A stretch of DNA of 64,000 nt from Lachnospiraceae bacterium (GTDB lineage: Bacteria > Bacillota > Clostridia > Lachnospirales > Lachnospiraceae). Within the stretch, counting starts at the first letter, position 1. The number at the start of each line of letters is the position of its first letter. Shown one piece after another: positions 55,379-63,995 of the stretch. The notes beneath the pieces were generated by a model, which had not been told where the DNA came from, ran no database searches, and was given only the letters and a program-made list of their open reading frames with translations. The position numbers were made by a program, and so were the translations under genes. The DNA lies in the NCBI GenBank assembly GCA_015057625.1, contig SVDZ01000013.1, positions 1 to 64,000 of the forward strand, read 5' to 3'.

Positions 55379-55450
55379 GGCCTGTTGGTCAAGCGGTTAA
55401 GACGCCGCCCTCTCACGGCGGAAACAGGGGTTCGATTCCCCTACAGGCTG
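55379..55450 (+). tRNA. tRNA-Glu (anticodon CUC)
   Basis: A 72-nt cloverleaf. The acceptor GGCCTGT pairs with ACAGGCT (one G-U), the anticodon stem is CCGCC/GGCGG with loop CTCTCAC, and the T arm is AGGGG-TTCGATT-CCCCT. Discriminator G73 is usual for Glu. CCA is not encoded. It is followed at once by a terminator and the repeat array. Confidence 0.95.
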
Positions 55451-55457
55451 TTATTCA

Positions 55458-55485
55458 AAGCATCGGTTTTACCGATGCTTTTTTT
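55458..55485 (+). terminator. Terminator of tRNA-Glu
   Basis: AAGCATCGGT (55458-55467), TTT, ACCGATGCTT (55471-55480), then five more T. The tandem array begins at its last base. Confidence 0.92.
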
Positions 55486-55883
55486 GTAGTTTCTTAATTT
55501 TAGTACGTAATCCAGATAACACAATTACGTACTTTTTGTAGTTTCTTAATTTTAGTACGTAATCCAGATAACACAATTACGTACTTTTTTGTAGTTTCTT
55601 GATTTTAGTACGTAATCCAGATAACACAATTACGTACTTTTTTGTAGTTTCTTAATTTTAGTACGTAATACAGATAACGCAATTACGTACTTTTTTGTAG
55701 TTTCTTAATTTTAGTACGTAATCCAGATAACACAATTACGTACTTTTTTGTAGTTTCTTAATTTTAGTACGTAATACAGATGACACAATTACGTACTTTT
55801 TTATAGTTTCTTAATTTTAGTACGTAATCCAGATAACACAATTACGTACTTTTTTGTAGTTTCTTGATTTTAGTACGTAATCC
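55486..55883. repeat. 53-bp tandem hairpin-repeat array (7 full units and a half)
   Basis: Units start at 55486, 55538, 55591, 55644, 55697, 55750, 55803 and 55856; the first is 52 bp, the next six 53 bp, and the last stops after 28 bp. Each full unit has AGTACGTAAT, a 12-nt loop (CCAGATAACACA or variants) and ATTACGTACT, then T5-T6, so it looks like an intrinsic terminator. All base changes I can see fall in loops, spacers or the T-run; the 10-bp arms are the same in all seven copies. There are no unique spacers, so it is not CRISPR. No ORF of note crosses it. Confidence 0.95.
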
Positions 55884-55964
55884 TCTATCTTGTATCTTCG
55901 TTTCCCCTAAGTATACTTTATGAAACACAGCATCGTTATATGGAAAGGCTATGCAATAATGAGA

Positions 55965-56100
55965 TGAGACGATAGCGAGGCTTTCGTTATGACGAGCATG
56001 CTAGCTGAAAATGCGGGCGCTGTTTGAGTCCGAAGGACGAGTTGCGCAGGAGCATTTTCTAATAAGCGCATGCGAGGAAGAGAAAACGATGCGTGTCTCA
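55965..56100. ncRNA. Candidate structured RNA or REP-like element
   Basis: Several nested pairings: TGAGAC (55965-55970) with GTCTCA (56095-56100); ATAGCGA (55972) with TCGTTAT (55984); GCATGC (55996) with GCATGC (56068); GAAAATGC (56007-56014) with GCATTTTC (56052-56059); an inner CTG/CAG; and GTCC-GAA-GGAC (56028-56038). It is more GC-rich than the surroundings. A 61-codon ORF (56011-56196) crosses it without a ribosome-binding site and looks spurious. The family is not recognised. The flanking stretches 55884-55964 and 56101-56157 show nothing else. Confidence 0.45.
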
Positions 56101-56157
56101 GATTGTTATTGTATAGACTTTCTAAGGACGATGCGTTTGTTTCACATACTATACCTA

Positions 56158-56186
56158 TTGACAGTTTGTGATTATAGAGTTATATT
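56158..56186 (+). promoter_or_regulatory. Consensus promoter of rimP-nusA-infB operon
   Basis: TTGACA (56158-56163), 17 nt, TATATT (56181-56186). The -35 is perfect and the spacer ideal. Transcription should start near 56193. Confidence 0.82.
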
Positions 56187-56212
56187 GGTATGGTAAATAT
56201 AGACTGAATGAT

Positions 56213-56241
56213 AGAGTGGACCGACGAAGTCCACTCTTTTT
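56213..56241 (+). terminator. Leader terminator/attenuator before rimP
   Basis: AGAGTGGAC (56213-56221), CGACGAA, GTCCACTCT (56229-56237), then TTTT. It lies about 20 nt after the predicted start of transcription and 41 nt before rimP, so it must be read through for the operon to be expressed. NusA-dependent attenuation of the nusA operon is known in B. subtilis, and this placement fits such control. Confidence 0.8.
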
Positions 56242-56281
56242 AGTTGTATTTACAATTAAAACTGAATAAGGAGGCATGTGA

Positions 56282-56749
56282 ATGTCAAAGAGAGAAGATT
56301 ACGAAAGCCGCACAGAAAAACTCTTAGAGCCTATCGTAGCTGAATGGGATTTTGAGATTGTTGATGTGGAGTATGTAAAAGAAGGCAGTAATTGGTATTT
56401 GAGAGCTTACATTGATAAGCCGGGTGGTATCACAATTGATGATCTTGAAAAAGTCAGCAGAATTCTCAGTGATAAGCTGGATGAAGAAGATTTCATCAGT
56501 GATGCGTATATTTTGGAAGTGAGTTCGCCGGGACTTGGCAGACCGCTTAAGAAGGAAAAGGATTTTGAGCGTAGTATAGGAGAAGAGGTAGAAGTTTTCC
56601 TGTATAAAGCTATCAATAAACAAAAACAGTTTGTAGGACTGTTGAAGTCATATAACAATGAAGGATTTACAATTGAGACAGAATCTGGTGAGGAAATGGA
56701 ATTCAATAAGAAAGAAGTTGCACTTGTCAGACTTTCAATTGATTTCTAA
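56282..56749 (+). CDS. rimP: Ribosome maturation factor RimP
   Basis: A 155-aa factor for 30S subunit assembly. It shows the RimP pattern LRAYIDKPGGITIDDLEKVSRILSDKLDEED, then YILEVSSPGLGRPLKKEKDFERSIGEEVEVF. The ribosome-binding site is AAGGAGG. It is first in the rimP-nusA-ylxR-ylxQ-infB-rbfA operon, the conserved order, 23 nt before nusA. Confidence 0.96.
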   Translation: MSKREDYESRTEKLLEPIVAEWDFEIVDVEYVKEGSNWYLRAYIDKPGGITIDDLEKVSRILSDKLDEEDFISDAYILEVSSPGLGRPLKKEKDFERSIGEEVEVFLYKAINKQKQFVGLLKSYNNEGFTIETESGEEMEFNKKEVALVRLSIDF

Positions 56750-56772
56750 ACAGATAAGGAGGATAAAGGAAA

Positions 56773-58011
56773 ATGGCTAAGCAGAGCGAATTAATTTTGG
56801 CGCTTGATGTGTTAGAAAAAGAAAAAGGTATTGATAAGGAAGTTATATTTGAAGCGATTGAGACATCTCTTCTCAGCGCATACAAAACAAATTATGACAA
56901 AGCAGAAAACGTAAATGTAGTGATGGACAGAGTCACCGGTGAGTTTCATGTTTACTCAGTTAAAGAAATCGTTGAGAATGTAGAAAATCCAATCACTCAG
57001 ATTTCGGTTGAAAAAGCAAAAGAGATAAACAAAAAAGCTGATCTTGGAGAGACAGTAAACGTGGAAATTTATCCAAAAGATTTTGGACGTATTGCTGCAT
57101 CAAACGCAAAGCAGACTATTTTACAGAAAATCAGAGAAGAAGAGAGAAGAGCAATATACTCTGCATTCGATGATAAGGAGCAGGATATCGTTACAGGTAT
57201 TGTTCAGAAGGTTAACGACAGAAGTATCGGAATTAAGCTTGGACAGTTAGATGTAGTTCTCACAGAGAGAGAACAGGTTGCTACTGAAAAGTTCAAACCT
57301 ACAGACAGAATTAAAGTATATATTACAGAAATCAGAAAAGACCCTAACAACGGAAAAGGAAATAAGATTCTTATTTCACGTACTCATCCTGGGCTTGTTA
57401 AGAGATTATTTGAGAGTGAAGTTGCAGAGATTAAAGACGGAACTGTTGAAATTAAGAACATTTCCCGTGAAGCAGGTTCAAGAACAAAGATGGCTGTTTA
57501 CTCAAAAGATCCAAATGTAGATGCTGTCGGAGCATGTGTAGGTGTAAACGGTGCGAGAGTAAATGCAGTTGTTGAAGAACTCCAGGGCGAGAAAATTGAT
57601 ATTATCGAGTGGAATGAAAACCCTGCTATTCTCATTGAGAATGCCCTTAGCCCATCTAAGGTTGTTTCAGTATTAGCTGATCCTGATGAGAAAACTGCAC
57701 TTGTAGTTGTTCCTGATTTCCAACTTTCTCTTGCAATCGGTAAGGAAGGACAGAATGCAAGACTTGCTGCAAAACTTACAGGATTCAAGATTGACATCAA
57801 GAGTGAGAGTCAGGCTAAAGAAGAGGGGATTCAGTACATCTTCGATGATGATGATTACTATGATGATGACGAGTACTATGATGATGATGAGTACTACGAT
57901 GAGGAAGAGTACGATGAGTACGCTGACGATGATTCAGATGAAGAAATCGAAGACGTTGAAGAGGAAGAAACAGAAGAAGACGTTGAAGATATTGAAGATA
58001 TAGAAGAGTAG
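56773..58011 (+). CDS. nusA: Transcription factor NusA with acidic tail
   Basis: Binds RNA polymerase and tunes pausing and termination. The 412-aa protein has the N-terminal domain (1-~125), S1 (~130-200) and two KH domains (~200-345; GACVGVNGARVNAV and AIGKEGQNARLAAKLTG). From residue ~355 the protein is an almost pure Asp/Glu/Tyr tail of about 57 residues with DDDEYY repeats. The ribosome-binding site is AAGGAGG. ylxR follows after 11 nt. Confidence 0.97.
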   Translation: MAKQSELILALDVLEKEKGIDKEVIFEAIETSLLSAYKTNYDKAENVNVVMDRVTGEFHVYSVKEIVENVENPITQISVEKAKEINKKADLGETVNVEIYPKDFGRIAASNAKQTILQKIREEERRAIYSAFDDKEQDIVTGIVQKVNDRSIGIKLGQLDVVLTEREQVATEKFKPTDRIKVYITEIRKDPNNGKGNKILISRTHPGLVKRLFESEVAEIKDGTVEIKNISREAGSRTKMAVYSKDPNVDAVGACVGVNGARVNAVVEELQGEKIDIIEWNENPAILIENALSPSKVVSVLADPDEKTALVVVPDFQLSLAIGKEGQNARLAAKLTGFKIDIKSESQAKEEGIQYIFDDDDYYDDDEYYDDDEYYDEEEYDEYADDDSDEEIEDVEEEETEEDVEDIEDIEE

Positions 58012-58022
58012 AGAGGAATTCA

Positions 58023-58298
58023 ATGGGACAGACAAAGAAAGTTCCTATGCGCCAGTGTTTAGGCTGCAGGGAAATGAAAAATAAAAAAGATCTTATCAGG
58101 ATTATAAAGACAAAAGAAAATGAATTTTTTGTAGATGTTACAGGAAAGAAAAATGGAAGAGGCGCATATATTTGTAATTCCATGGAATGCTTTTGTCAGG
58201 CAAAGAAGAGCAAGGCACTTGAGAGATCATTTAAAATGACTATCCCGGATGAAGTGTATGAGGCTCTCGAGAAAGAATTAGGTGGAGCAGATGAATAA
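58023..58298 (+). CDS. ylxR: YlxR family RNA-binding protein (RnpM)
   Basis: A 91-aa protein with the YlxR signature PMRQCLGCREMKNKKDLIRI and KKNGRGAYICNSMECF. In B. subtilis YlxR (RnpM) binds RNase P RNA. The ribosome-binding site is GAGAGG. Its last 8 nt overlap ylxQ. Confidence 0.94.
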   Translation: MGQTKKVPMRQCLGCREMKNKKDLIRIIKTKENEFFVDVTGKKNGRGAYICNSMECFCQAKKSKALERSFKMTIPDEVYEALEKELGGADE

Positions 58299-58599
58299 AG
58301 GATTATCAATGGTGGGGCTTGCCACAAGGGCGAGAGGAACTGTTTCCGGAGAGTTTGCAACAGAGAAAGCCATAAAAGAGAAAAAAGCAAAACTGGTTAT
58401 AGTTGCGACGGACGCATCTGACAACACAAAAAAGTTATTTAAAAATAAATGTGAATTTTACAATGTACCATTCTTCATTGTTGGAAATAAAGAAGAGTTG
58501 GGAAAAGTAACAGGTAGTGTTATGAGAGCTTCCTTAGCGGTTACCGACGGAAGATTTTCAGAGAACATTATTGAAAAATTGAAACAAGATGAGATTTAA
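58291..58599 (+). CDS. ylxQ: L7Ae/L30e-like ribosomal protein YlxQ
   Basis: A 102-aa K-turn-binding-type protein (L7Ae family). It shows LSMVGLATRARGTVSGEFATEKAI and LVIVATDASDNTKKLF. The ATG at 58291 is 4 nt after GGTGGAG; a GTG at 58282 lies within that site. It sits between ylxR and infB, as in other Firmicutes. Confidence 0.93.
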   Translation: MNKGLSMVGLATRARGTVSGEFATEKAIKEKKAKLVIVATDASDNTKKLFKNKCEFYNVPFFIVGNKEELGKVTGSVMRASLAVTDGRFSENIIEKLKQDEI

Positions 58600-58615
58600 G
58601 TTTGGAGGTAAATAG

Positions 58616-61600
58616 ATGGCAAAAATGAAAGTTCATGAATTGGCAAAAGAATTAGGAATTCAGAGCAAGGACATTTGCCAGGCATTGCTTGAAAAGGGCG
58701 TTGAGTTAAAACCTCAGAGTGCCATTTCAGATGAGGATGCACAGTATATAAGAAATAAATATTCTAATAATACAGATACTGTAAAGGTAAGTGAGAAAGA
58801 AGAGCCAAAGAAAGAAAAGGCTCCTAAAGAAGAAAAGAAGGCTGAAGCTAAAGCTGAGACTAAAGAAGAGAAAAAAGAAGATAATAAAGACGAGGCAAAA
58901 GATGATGCTAAGGCAGAAGTAAAGCCGAAGAGAATTATTACAACAAGAGGTGTTGTAAGACCAGAGGGAGAGAGAAAGAGAAGACCACGTCCTGATGGCG
59001 AACATGCAAAGAAACCTGTACAGAACGAACCTAAAAAGAAAATTAATATGGAAGAAAAGTTCGCTCAGGCTCTTGGAAGATTCGATAAGAAGGAAGAAAA
59101 GAAAGAAGAAAAGCCTGCAGTTGAGGTAACACCTGTAGTGGAGACAAAGGTTGAACCAAAAGTTGAAGTAAAGGAAGAAATAAAAACTGAAGTTAAAACT
59201 GAAACTAAGGTAGAGCCAAAGGTTGAGACAAAAGAACAGACTGAGAATGTTAAAACAGAAGAAAAAAATGTTCAGCCTAAAGAAAATGTCAAGACTGAGG
59301 GAACAAAACAGGCTAATACTGTAGTTGATGAAAAGCCTGCTTTTGATAAGAACAGAAATCGTGATAACAGAAACCGCGATAACAGAAATAACGACAGAAA
59401 CAGTGACTTTAGAAACCGTGACAACAGAAATAACGACAGAAACGGTGACTTTAGAAACCGCGACAACAGAAATAACGACAGAAACGGTGATTTCAGAAAC
59501 CGCGACAACAGAAATAATGACAGAAACGGTGACTTCAGAAATCGCGACAACAGAAATAATGACAGAAACGGTGACTTTAGAAACCGCGACAACAGAAACA
59601 ATGACAGAAACGGTGACTTTAGAAATCGTGATAACAGAAACAACGACAGAAATGGTGATTTCAGAAATAATGACAGAAATTCTGATAACAGAAATCAGAG
59701 ACCTAATGACAGAAGAAGACAGCAGGAACCTGTTGCTGAAACTGTAATGCAGGATAAGGACAGAAAAGCAAGAGAAAACAAACTTCGCCAGGATAAGCAG
59801 GACAGAAATAAAAAGAACTACGAAGATGGACAGAGAGGCGGAAAGAATGGTAGAGGTATGCAGCTTCAGCATAAGAGCATGCTTCAGAAACCACAGAAAA
59901 AGAAAGAAGAAAAGAAAGAAGAAATTAAGGTTATTTCTATTCCTGAAGTACTCACAATCGGAGAACTTGCAGAGAAGATGAAGATGCAGCCTTCTTCAAT
60001 CATTAAAAAGTTATTCCTCGAAGGAAAGATGGTTACAGTAAACAGTGAGGTTGATTTTGCAACTGCAGAAGAAATCGCAATGGGATTTGAAATCATGTGC
60101 GAAGAGGAAGAAAAGGTTGATGTAATTGAAGAATTATTAAAAGAAGAAGATGACGCAGAAGAGACATTAGTTAAGAGACCACCTGTAGTCTGCGTAATGG
60201 GTCACGTTGACCATGGTAAAACATCACTTCTTGATGCAATTAAAGAAACTAATGTAATTTCACAGGAAGCCGGCGGTATCACACAGCATATCGGTGCTTA
60301 TATGGTTGAGATTAACGGTGAGAAGATTACATTCCTTGATACACCTGGACATGAGGCATTTACAGCAATGCGTATGCGTGGTGCACAGTCTACAGATATC
60401 GCTATCTTAGTTGTAGCGGCAGACGACGGTGTAATGCCACAGACAATCGAGGCTATTAACCATGCCAAGGCAGCAGATATCGAAATAATTGTTGCTATCA
60501 ACAAGATTGATAAGCCGGGTGCAAATATTGACAGAGTTAAGCAGGAACTTACAGAGTACGGCCTTATAGCTGAAGACTGGGGTGGAAATACTATTATGGT
60601 ACCTGTATCAGCTCATACAAAAGAGGGTATTGATACATTGCTTGAGATGGTAATTCTCCAGGCTGACGTATTAGAGCTTAAGGCTAATCCTAACAGACTT
60701 GTAAGAGGTCTTATTATTGAAGCTAAACTTGATAAGGGTAAAGGTTCAGTTGCAACTGTTCTTGTTCAGAAGGGAACACTCCATGTAGGAGATCATGTGG
60801 CAGCAGGTTCAAATTACGGACGTGTAAGAGCTATGGTTGATGACAAGGGTAAACAGGTTAAATCTGCAACACCTTCAACACCTGTTAAGATCCTTGGATT
60901 AAACGGTGTACCAAACGCAGGTGAGGTATTAGTATCTACTGAGACTGCAAATGAGGCAAGAAGCTTTGCTGAGACATTCATCAAAGAGGGAAGAGAGAAA
61001 CTTCTTGAGGGAACAAAATACAGACTTTCTCTTGATGATCTTAACTCACAGATTGAAGCAGGAAATCTTAAGGAACTCAACCTTATCATCAAGGCTGACG
61101 TTCAGGGTTCTGTTGAGGCTATCAAGCAGAGCATGCTTAAACTTTCAAATGAAGAAGTTGAAATTAAAGTTATACACGGTGGCGTTGGTGCCATTAATGA
61201 ATCTGACGTAATTCTTGCATCAGCATCAAATGCTATCATTATCGGATTTAATGTAAAACCTGATAATCAGGCACAGGATGTAGCTGACAGAGAACAGGTT
61301 GATGTAAGACTTTACAGCGTAATCTACAGTGCAATCGAAGATGTAGAGAAGGCTATGAAGGGAATGCTTGATCCTGTTTACGAAGAAAAGATTATCGGTC
61401 ATGCAGAGATTCGTCAGATATTCAAAGCATCAGGAATCGGAAATATCGCAGGTTCATATGTCCTTGACGGTATTTTTGAGAGAGGATGCGAGGTTAGAAT
61501 TACAAGAGAAGGAGAGCAGATCTTCGAGGGACCACTTGCTTCACTTAAGAGATTTAAAGATGATGTTAAGGAAGTTAAGTCAGGTTTCGAGTGTGGTCTT

Positions 61601-61675
61601 GTATTCGAGAAATTTAATGATATTGCAGAAGGCGATATGGTAGAAGCTTATAAGATGGTAGAAGTGCCAAGATAG
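58616..61675 (+). CDS. infB: Translation initiation factor IF-2, long form
   Basis: The GTPase that brings fMet-tRNA to the 30S subunit. At 1019 aa it is far longer than B. subtilis IF-2 (716). The G domain starts near residue 528 ([12 protein letters not shown]), followed by [16 protein letters not shown] and NKIDKPGAN. The first ~520 residues are a charged, unstructured extension: IF2_N at 1-55, a Lys/Glu/Pro-rich stretch, then an Arg/Asn/Asp repeat array. A second IF2_N-like domain lies ~440-500. The ribosome-binding site is TGGAGG. Confidence 0.97.
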   Translation: MAKMKVHELAKELGIQSKDICQALLEKGVELKPQSAISDEDAQYIRNKYSNNTDTVKVSEKEEPKKEKAPKEEKKAEAKAETKEEKKEDNKDEAKDDAKAEVKPKRIITTRGVVRPEGERKRRPRPDGEHAKKPVQNEPKKKINMEEKFAQALGRFDKKEEKKEEKPAVEVTPVVETKVEPKVEVKEEIKTEVKTETKVEPKVETKEQTENVKTEEKNVQPKENVKTEGTKQANTVVDEKPAFDKNRNRDNRNRDNRNNDRNSDFRNRDNRNNDRNGDFRNRDNRNNDRNGDFRNRDNRNNDRNGDFRNRDNRNNDRNGDFRNRDNRNNDRNGDFRNRDNRNNDRNGDFRNNDRNSDNRNQRPNDRRRQQEPVAETVMQDKDRKARENKLRQDKQDRNKKNYEDGQRGGKNGRGMQLQHKSMLQKPQKKKEEKKEEIKVISIPEVLTIGELAEKMKMQPSSIIKKLFLEGKMVTVNSEVDFATAEEIAMGFEIMCEEEEKVDVIEELLKEEDDAEETLVKRPPVVCVMGHVDHGKTSLLDAIKETNVISQEAGGITQHIGAYMVEINGEKITFLDTPGHEAFTAMRMRGAQSTDIAILVVAADDGVMPQTIEAINHAKAADIEIIVAINKIDKPGANIDRVKQELTEYGLIAEDWGGNTIMVPVSAHTKEGIDTLLEMVILQADVLELKANPNRLVRGLIIEAKLDKGKGSVATVLVQKGTLHVGDHVAAGSNYGRVRAMVDDKGKQVKSATPSTPVKILGLNGVPNAGEVLVSTETANEARSFAETFIKEGREKLLEGTKYRLSLDDLNSQIEAGNLKELNLIIKADVQGSVEAIKQSMLKLSNEEVEIKVIHGGVGAINESDVILASASNAIIIGFNVKPDNQAQDVADREQVDVRLYSVIYSAIEDVEKAMKGMLDPVYEEKIIGHAEIRQIFKASGIGNIAGSYVLDGIFERGCEVRITREGEQIFEGPLASLKRFKDDVKEVKSGFECGLVFEKFNDIAEGDMVEAYKMVEVPR
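59387..59689 (+). repeat. 42-bp coding repeat in infB (7 units)
   Basis: Seven near-identical units of 42 bp encode [14 protein letters not shown] (the first has NSDFR, the last is truncated). Synonymous changes mark the copies (CGC/CGT, AAC/AAT). The rich Arg/Asn/Asp composition suggests a disordered, RNA-contacting region. Confidence 0.95.
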
Positions 61676-61683
61676 GATGGACT

Positions 61684-62082
61684 ATGAGAAAGAATAGTAT
61701 CAAAAATACTCGAATTAACGGCGAGGTTCAAAAGGAATTAAGCAATATTATTCGAAGTGAAATAAAAGATCCAAGAATTGGAATCATGACAAGTGTTACA
61801 GCTGTTGAGGTCGCACCTGACCTCAAACACTGTAAGGCTTATATCAGTGTTTTGGGAGATGACAAGGCAAAAGCTGATACTCTTGCAGGACTTAAGAGTG
61901 CAGAAGGATATATCAGAAGACAGCTTGCTCACTCTATTAACTTAAGAAATACACCGGAGATTTCATTCGTTATTGACGAATCAATTGAGTACGGTGTAAA
62001 GATGTCAAAGATGATTGATGATGTTACAAAATCTCTTCATGATAAGGAAAATGAAGAGGTGGAGGAAAATACAGAAGAATAA
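61684..62082 (+). CDS. rbfA: Ribosome-binding factor A
   Basis: A 132-aa KH-fold 30S assembly factor. It shows RINGEVQKELSNIIRSEIKDPRIGIMTSVTAVEV and FVIDESIEYGVKMSKMIDD. The acidic tail (ENEEVEENTEE) is normal. The gene starts 8 nt after infB. Confidence 0.95.
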   Translation: MRKNSIKNTRINGEVQKELSNIIRSEIKDPRIGIMTSVTAVEVAPDLKHCKAYISVLGDDKAKADTLAGLKSAEGYIRRQLAHSINLRNTPEISFVIDESIEYGVKMSKMIDDVTKSLHDKENEEVEENTEE

Positions 62083-62107
62083 TCTTTGCCGGACAGGAGA
62101 GAACAGT

Positions 62108-63067
62108 ATGGAGAAATTAAAAGAGATAATTGGTGATGCAAGAACAGTAGGTATTACAGGTCACACAAGACCTGACGGTGACTGTATTGGATCTTGCATT
62201 GGAACATACAATTATATAATCAAAAATTTTCCTGATGTTGATGTCAGAGTGTATCTTGAATATGTCGACGACAAATTCAAATTGATAGATAACACAGATA
62301 AAATTATAACAACCGGATATGATGGAACAGAGTTTGATTTGTTTATCGCTCTTGATTCGGGAGATACAGACAGACTTGGAATTAATAAGCCTTTCTTTGA
62401 AAATGCAAAGAGAACTCTCTGTGTGGATCATCATATCAGCAATAAAGGTTTTGCGGATATTAATTATATTCTTCCAAAATCTTCCTCTGCATGTGAGGTT
62501 CTCTATGATTTGTTGGATGATGAATGTATAGACCTTGCAACAGCCAAGGCTATGTATATGGGAATCGCTCATGATTCAGGCTGCTTTAGATATAGCAGCA
62601 CTTCTCCAAATACAATGAGAGTTGCAGCAAATCTCATGGAAAAGGGAATTGATGTAAATGAATTGTTGGAGAAGACTTACTACAGTAAATCATATGAGCA
62701 GCAGCAGATTACAGCAAAGCTTATGCTTGACAGCAAAAGAATTGTGGATGGAAAATGCATTTACTCATATGCCACAAAAGAATTGATGGATCGTTACGGC
62801 GTAACTAATCATGACTTGGATGCGGTAGTGAGCGAACTTAGAAATATTCAGGGCGTTGAATGTGCAGTATTTATGTACGAGTTAGGACCAAATCATTACA
62901 AGGTAAGTATGAGGTCCAATACATATGTGGATGTGAGCAAAGTTGCAGTTGAGTTTGGCGGTGGAGGACATATCCGCGCAGCCGGATTTGATACAGATGG
63001 AACAGCTGAGGAAATAATTGACAAGGTTACTTCAAAACTTGAAGTGCAGATCCGTGAAATTTGTTAA
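62108..63067 (+). CDS. nrnA: DHH-family bifunctional oligoribonuclease/PAP phosphatase NrnA
   Basis: Degrades short RNA oligonucleotides and pAp. The 319-aa protein has DHH motifs GHTRPDGDCIGS, DSGDTDR, DHHISNKGFAD and a C-terminal DHHA1 domain ending GGGGHIRAAGF. The ATG at 62108 has AGGAGAG upstream; the longer frame to 62015 lies within rbfA and is rejected. It is followed by truB after 19 nt. Confidence 0.95.
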   Translation: MEKLKEIIGDARTVGITGHTRPDGDCIGSCIGTYNYIIKNFPDVDVRVYLEYVDDKFKLIDNTDKIITTGYDGTEFDLFIALDSGDTDRLGINKPFFENAKRTLCVDHHISNKGFADINYILPKSSSACEVLYDLLDDECIDLATAKAMYMGIAHDSGCFRYSSTSPNTMRVAANLMEKGIDVNELLEKTYYSKSYEQQQITAKLMLDSKRIVDGKCIYSYATKELMDRYGVTNHDLDAVVSELRNIQGVECAVFMYELGPNHYKVSMRSNTYVDVSKVAVEFGGGGHIRAAGFDTDGTAEEIIDKVTSKLEVQIREIC

Positions 63068-63086
63068 GGAATGAAAGGTTAATAAC

Positions 63087-63995
63087 ATGATAGATGGAGT
63101 TTTGAATGTTTATAAGGAACCTGGCTATACGTCATTTGATGTTGTGGCCAAACTTAGAGGCGTTTTGAAACAAAAAAAGATAGGCCACATGGGAACTCTT
63201 GATCCTGAAGCGGTTGGTGTGTTGCCGGTGTGTCTTGGAAAAGCAACAAAACTCTGCGATATGCTGTCTGCACAGGACAAGGTATACAAAGCTACAATGC
63301 TTTTAGGCGTTGAGACAGATACACAGGATGCCACAGGAACTGTGTTAAACAGTGTGGAAGAGAGTGAAGTGTTAAAGATACCTGAGACTACATTGTTTCA
63401 GGTGATTAAGAGTTACATAGGCGATTACGATCAGGTTCCGCCAATGTATTCAGCTATAAAAATAAATGGTCAGAAGCTTTATGAACTTGCAAGGAAAGGG
63501 AAGACTGTTGACCGCCCTGCAAGAAGAGTAAAGATTATAGATATTACCATTACAAATATCGAATTGCCAAGAGTTGAGATGATAGTAAAATGTTCAAAAG
63601 GAACATATATCAGAACATTGTGTCATGACATTGGAAAGGATCTTGGATGTGGAGCGTGTATGGAAAAACTCCTTCGTTCAAGTGTAGAGAGATTTGATGT
63701 GGAGGAGAGTCTTACCATTGATCAGATAAAAGAATTGTTTGATTCAGGAAGACTTCAGGAAAAACTGGTTCCTGTAGATGAAATGTTAAATGAATATTCT
63801 AAATGTGTAATAGCGAAAGAAAACAGCAAGCTCATTTACAATGGAAACAAGTTTGGACCAAGCGCAACGCTGCTTAAGATGAACCACAGTCATAATCAAA
63901 AAATTCGTGTATATGATTATGAAGGCAATTTCGTGGGAGTTTACAAGTATGACGGTGAAGACAAAGTGTACAAGCCGGTAAAGATGTTTTTGTAA
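63087..63995 (+). CDS. truB: tRNA pseudouridine(55) synthase TruB
   Basis: Modifies U55 in the T loop of tRNAs. The 302-aa protein has the catalytic Asp39 in GHMGTLDPEAVGVLPV and the KGTYIRTLCHDIG motif. The gene is complete: the stop is five bases before the window end. In Firmicutes ribF and rpsO often follow. Confidence 0.97.
   Translation: MIDGVLNVYKEPGYTSFDVVAKLRGVLKQKKIGHMGTLDPEAVGVLPVCLGKATKLCDMLSAQDKVYKATMLLGVETDTQDATGTVLNSVEESEVLKIPETTLFQVIKSYIGDYDQVPPMYSAIKINGQKLYELARKGKTVDRPARRVKIIDITITNIELPRVEMIVKCSKGTYIRTLCHDIGKDLGCGACMEKLLRSSVERFDVEESLTIDQIKELFDSGRLQEKLVPVDEMLNEYSKCVIAKENSKLIYNGNKFGPSATLLKMNHSHNQKIRVYDYEGNFVGVYKYDGEDKVYKPVKMFL

Noticed and set aside
55486..55883. CRISPR array
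   Set aside because: All units are near-identical through their full length, with no variable spacers, and no cas genes are nearby.
55379..55883. Prophage or island attachment site at tRNA-Glu
   Set aside because: No copy of the tRNA 3' end is found downstream and no integrase gene is present.
56011..56196. 61-codon ORF in the structured region
   Set aside because: No ribosome-binding site, crosses palindromes and the nusA-operon promoter; unlikely coding.
58727..59872. 381-codon minus-strand ORF opposite infB
   Set aside because: A low-complexity shadow of the Arg/Asn/Lys/Glu-rich infB repeat region; it has no signs of independent coding.
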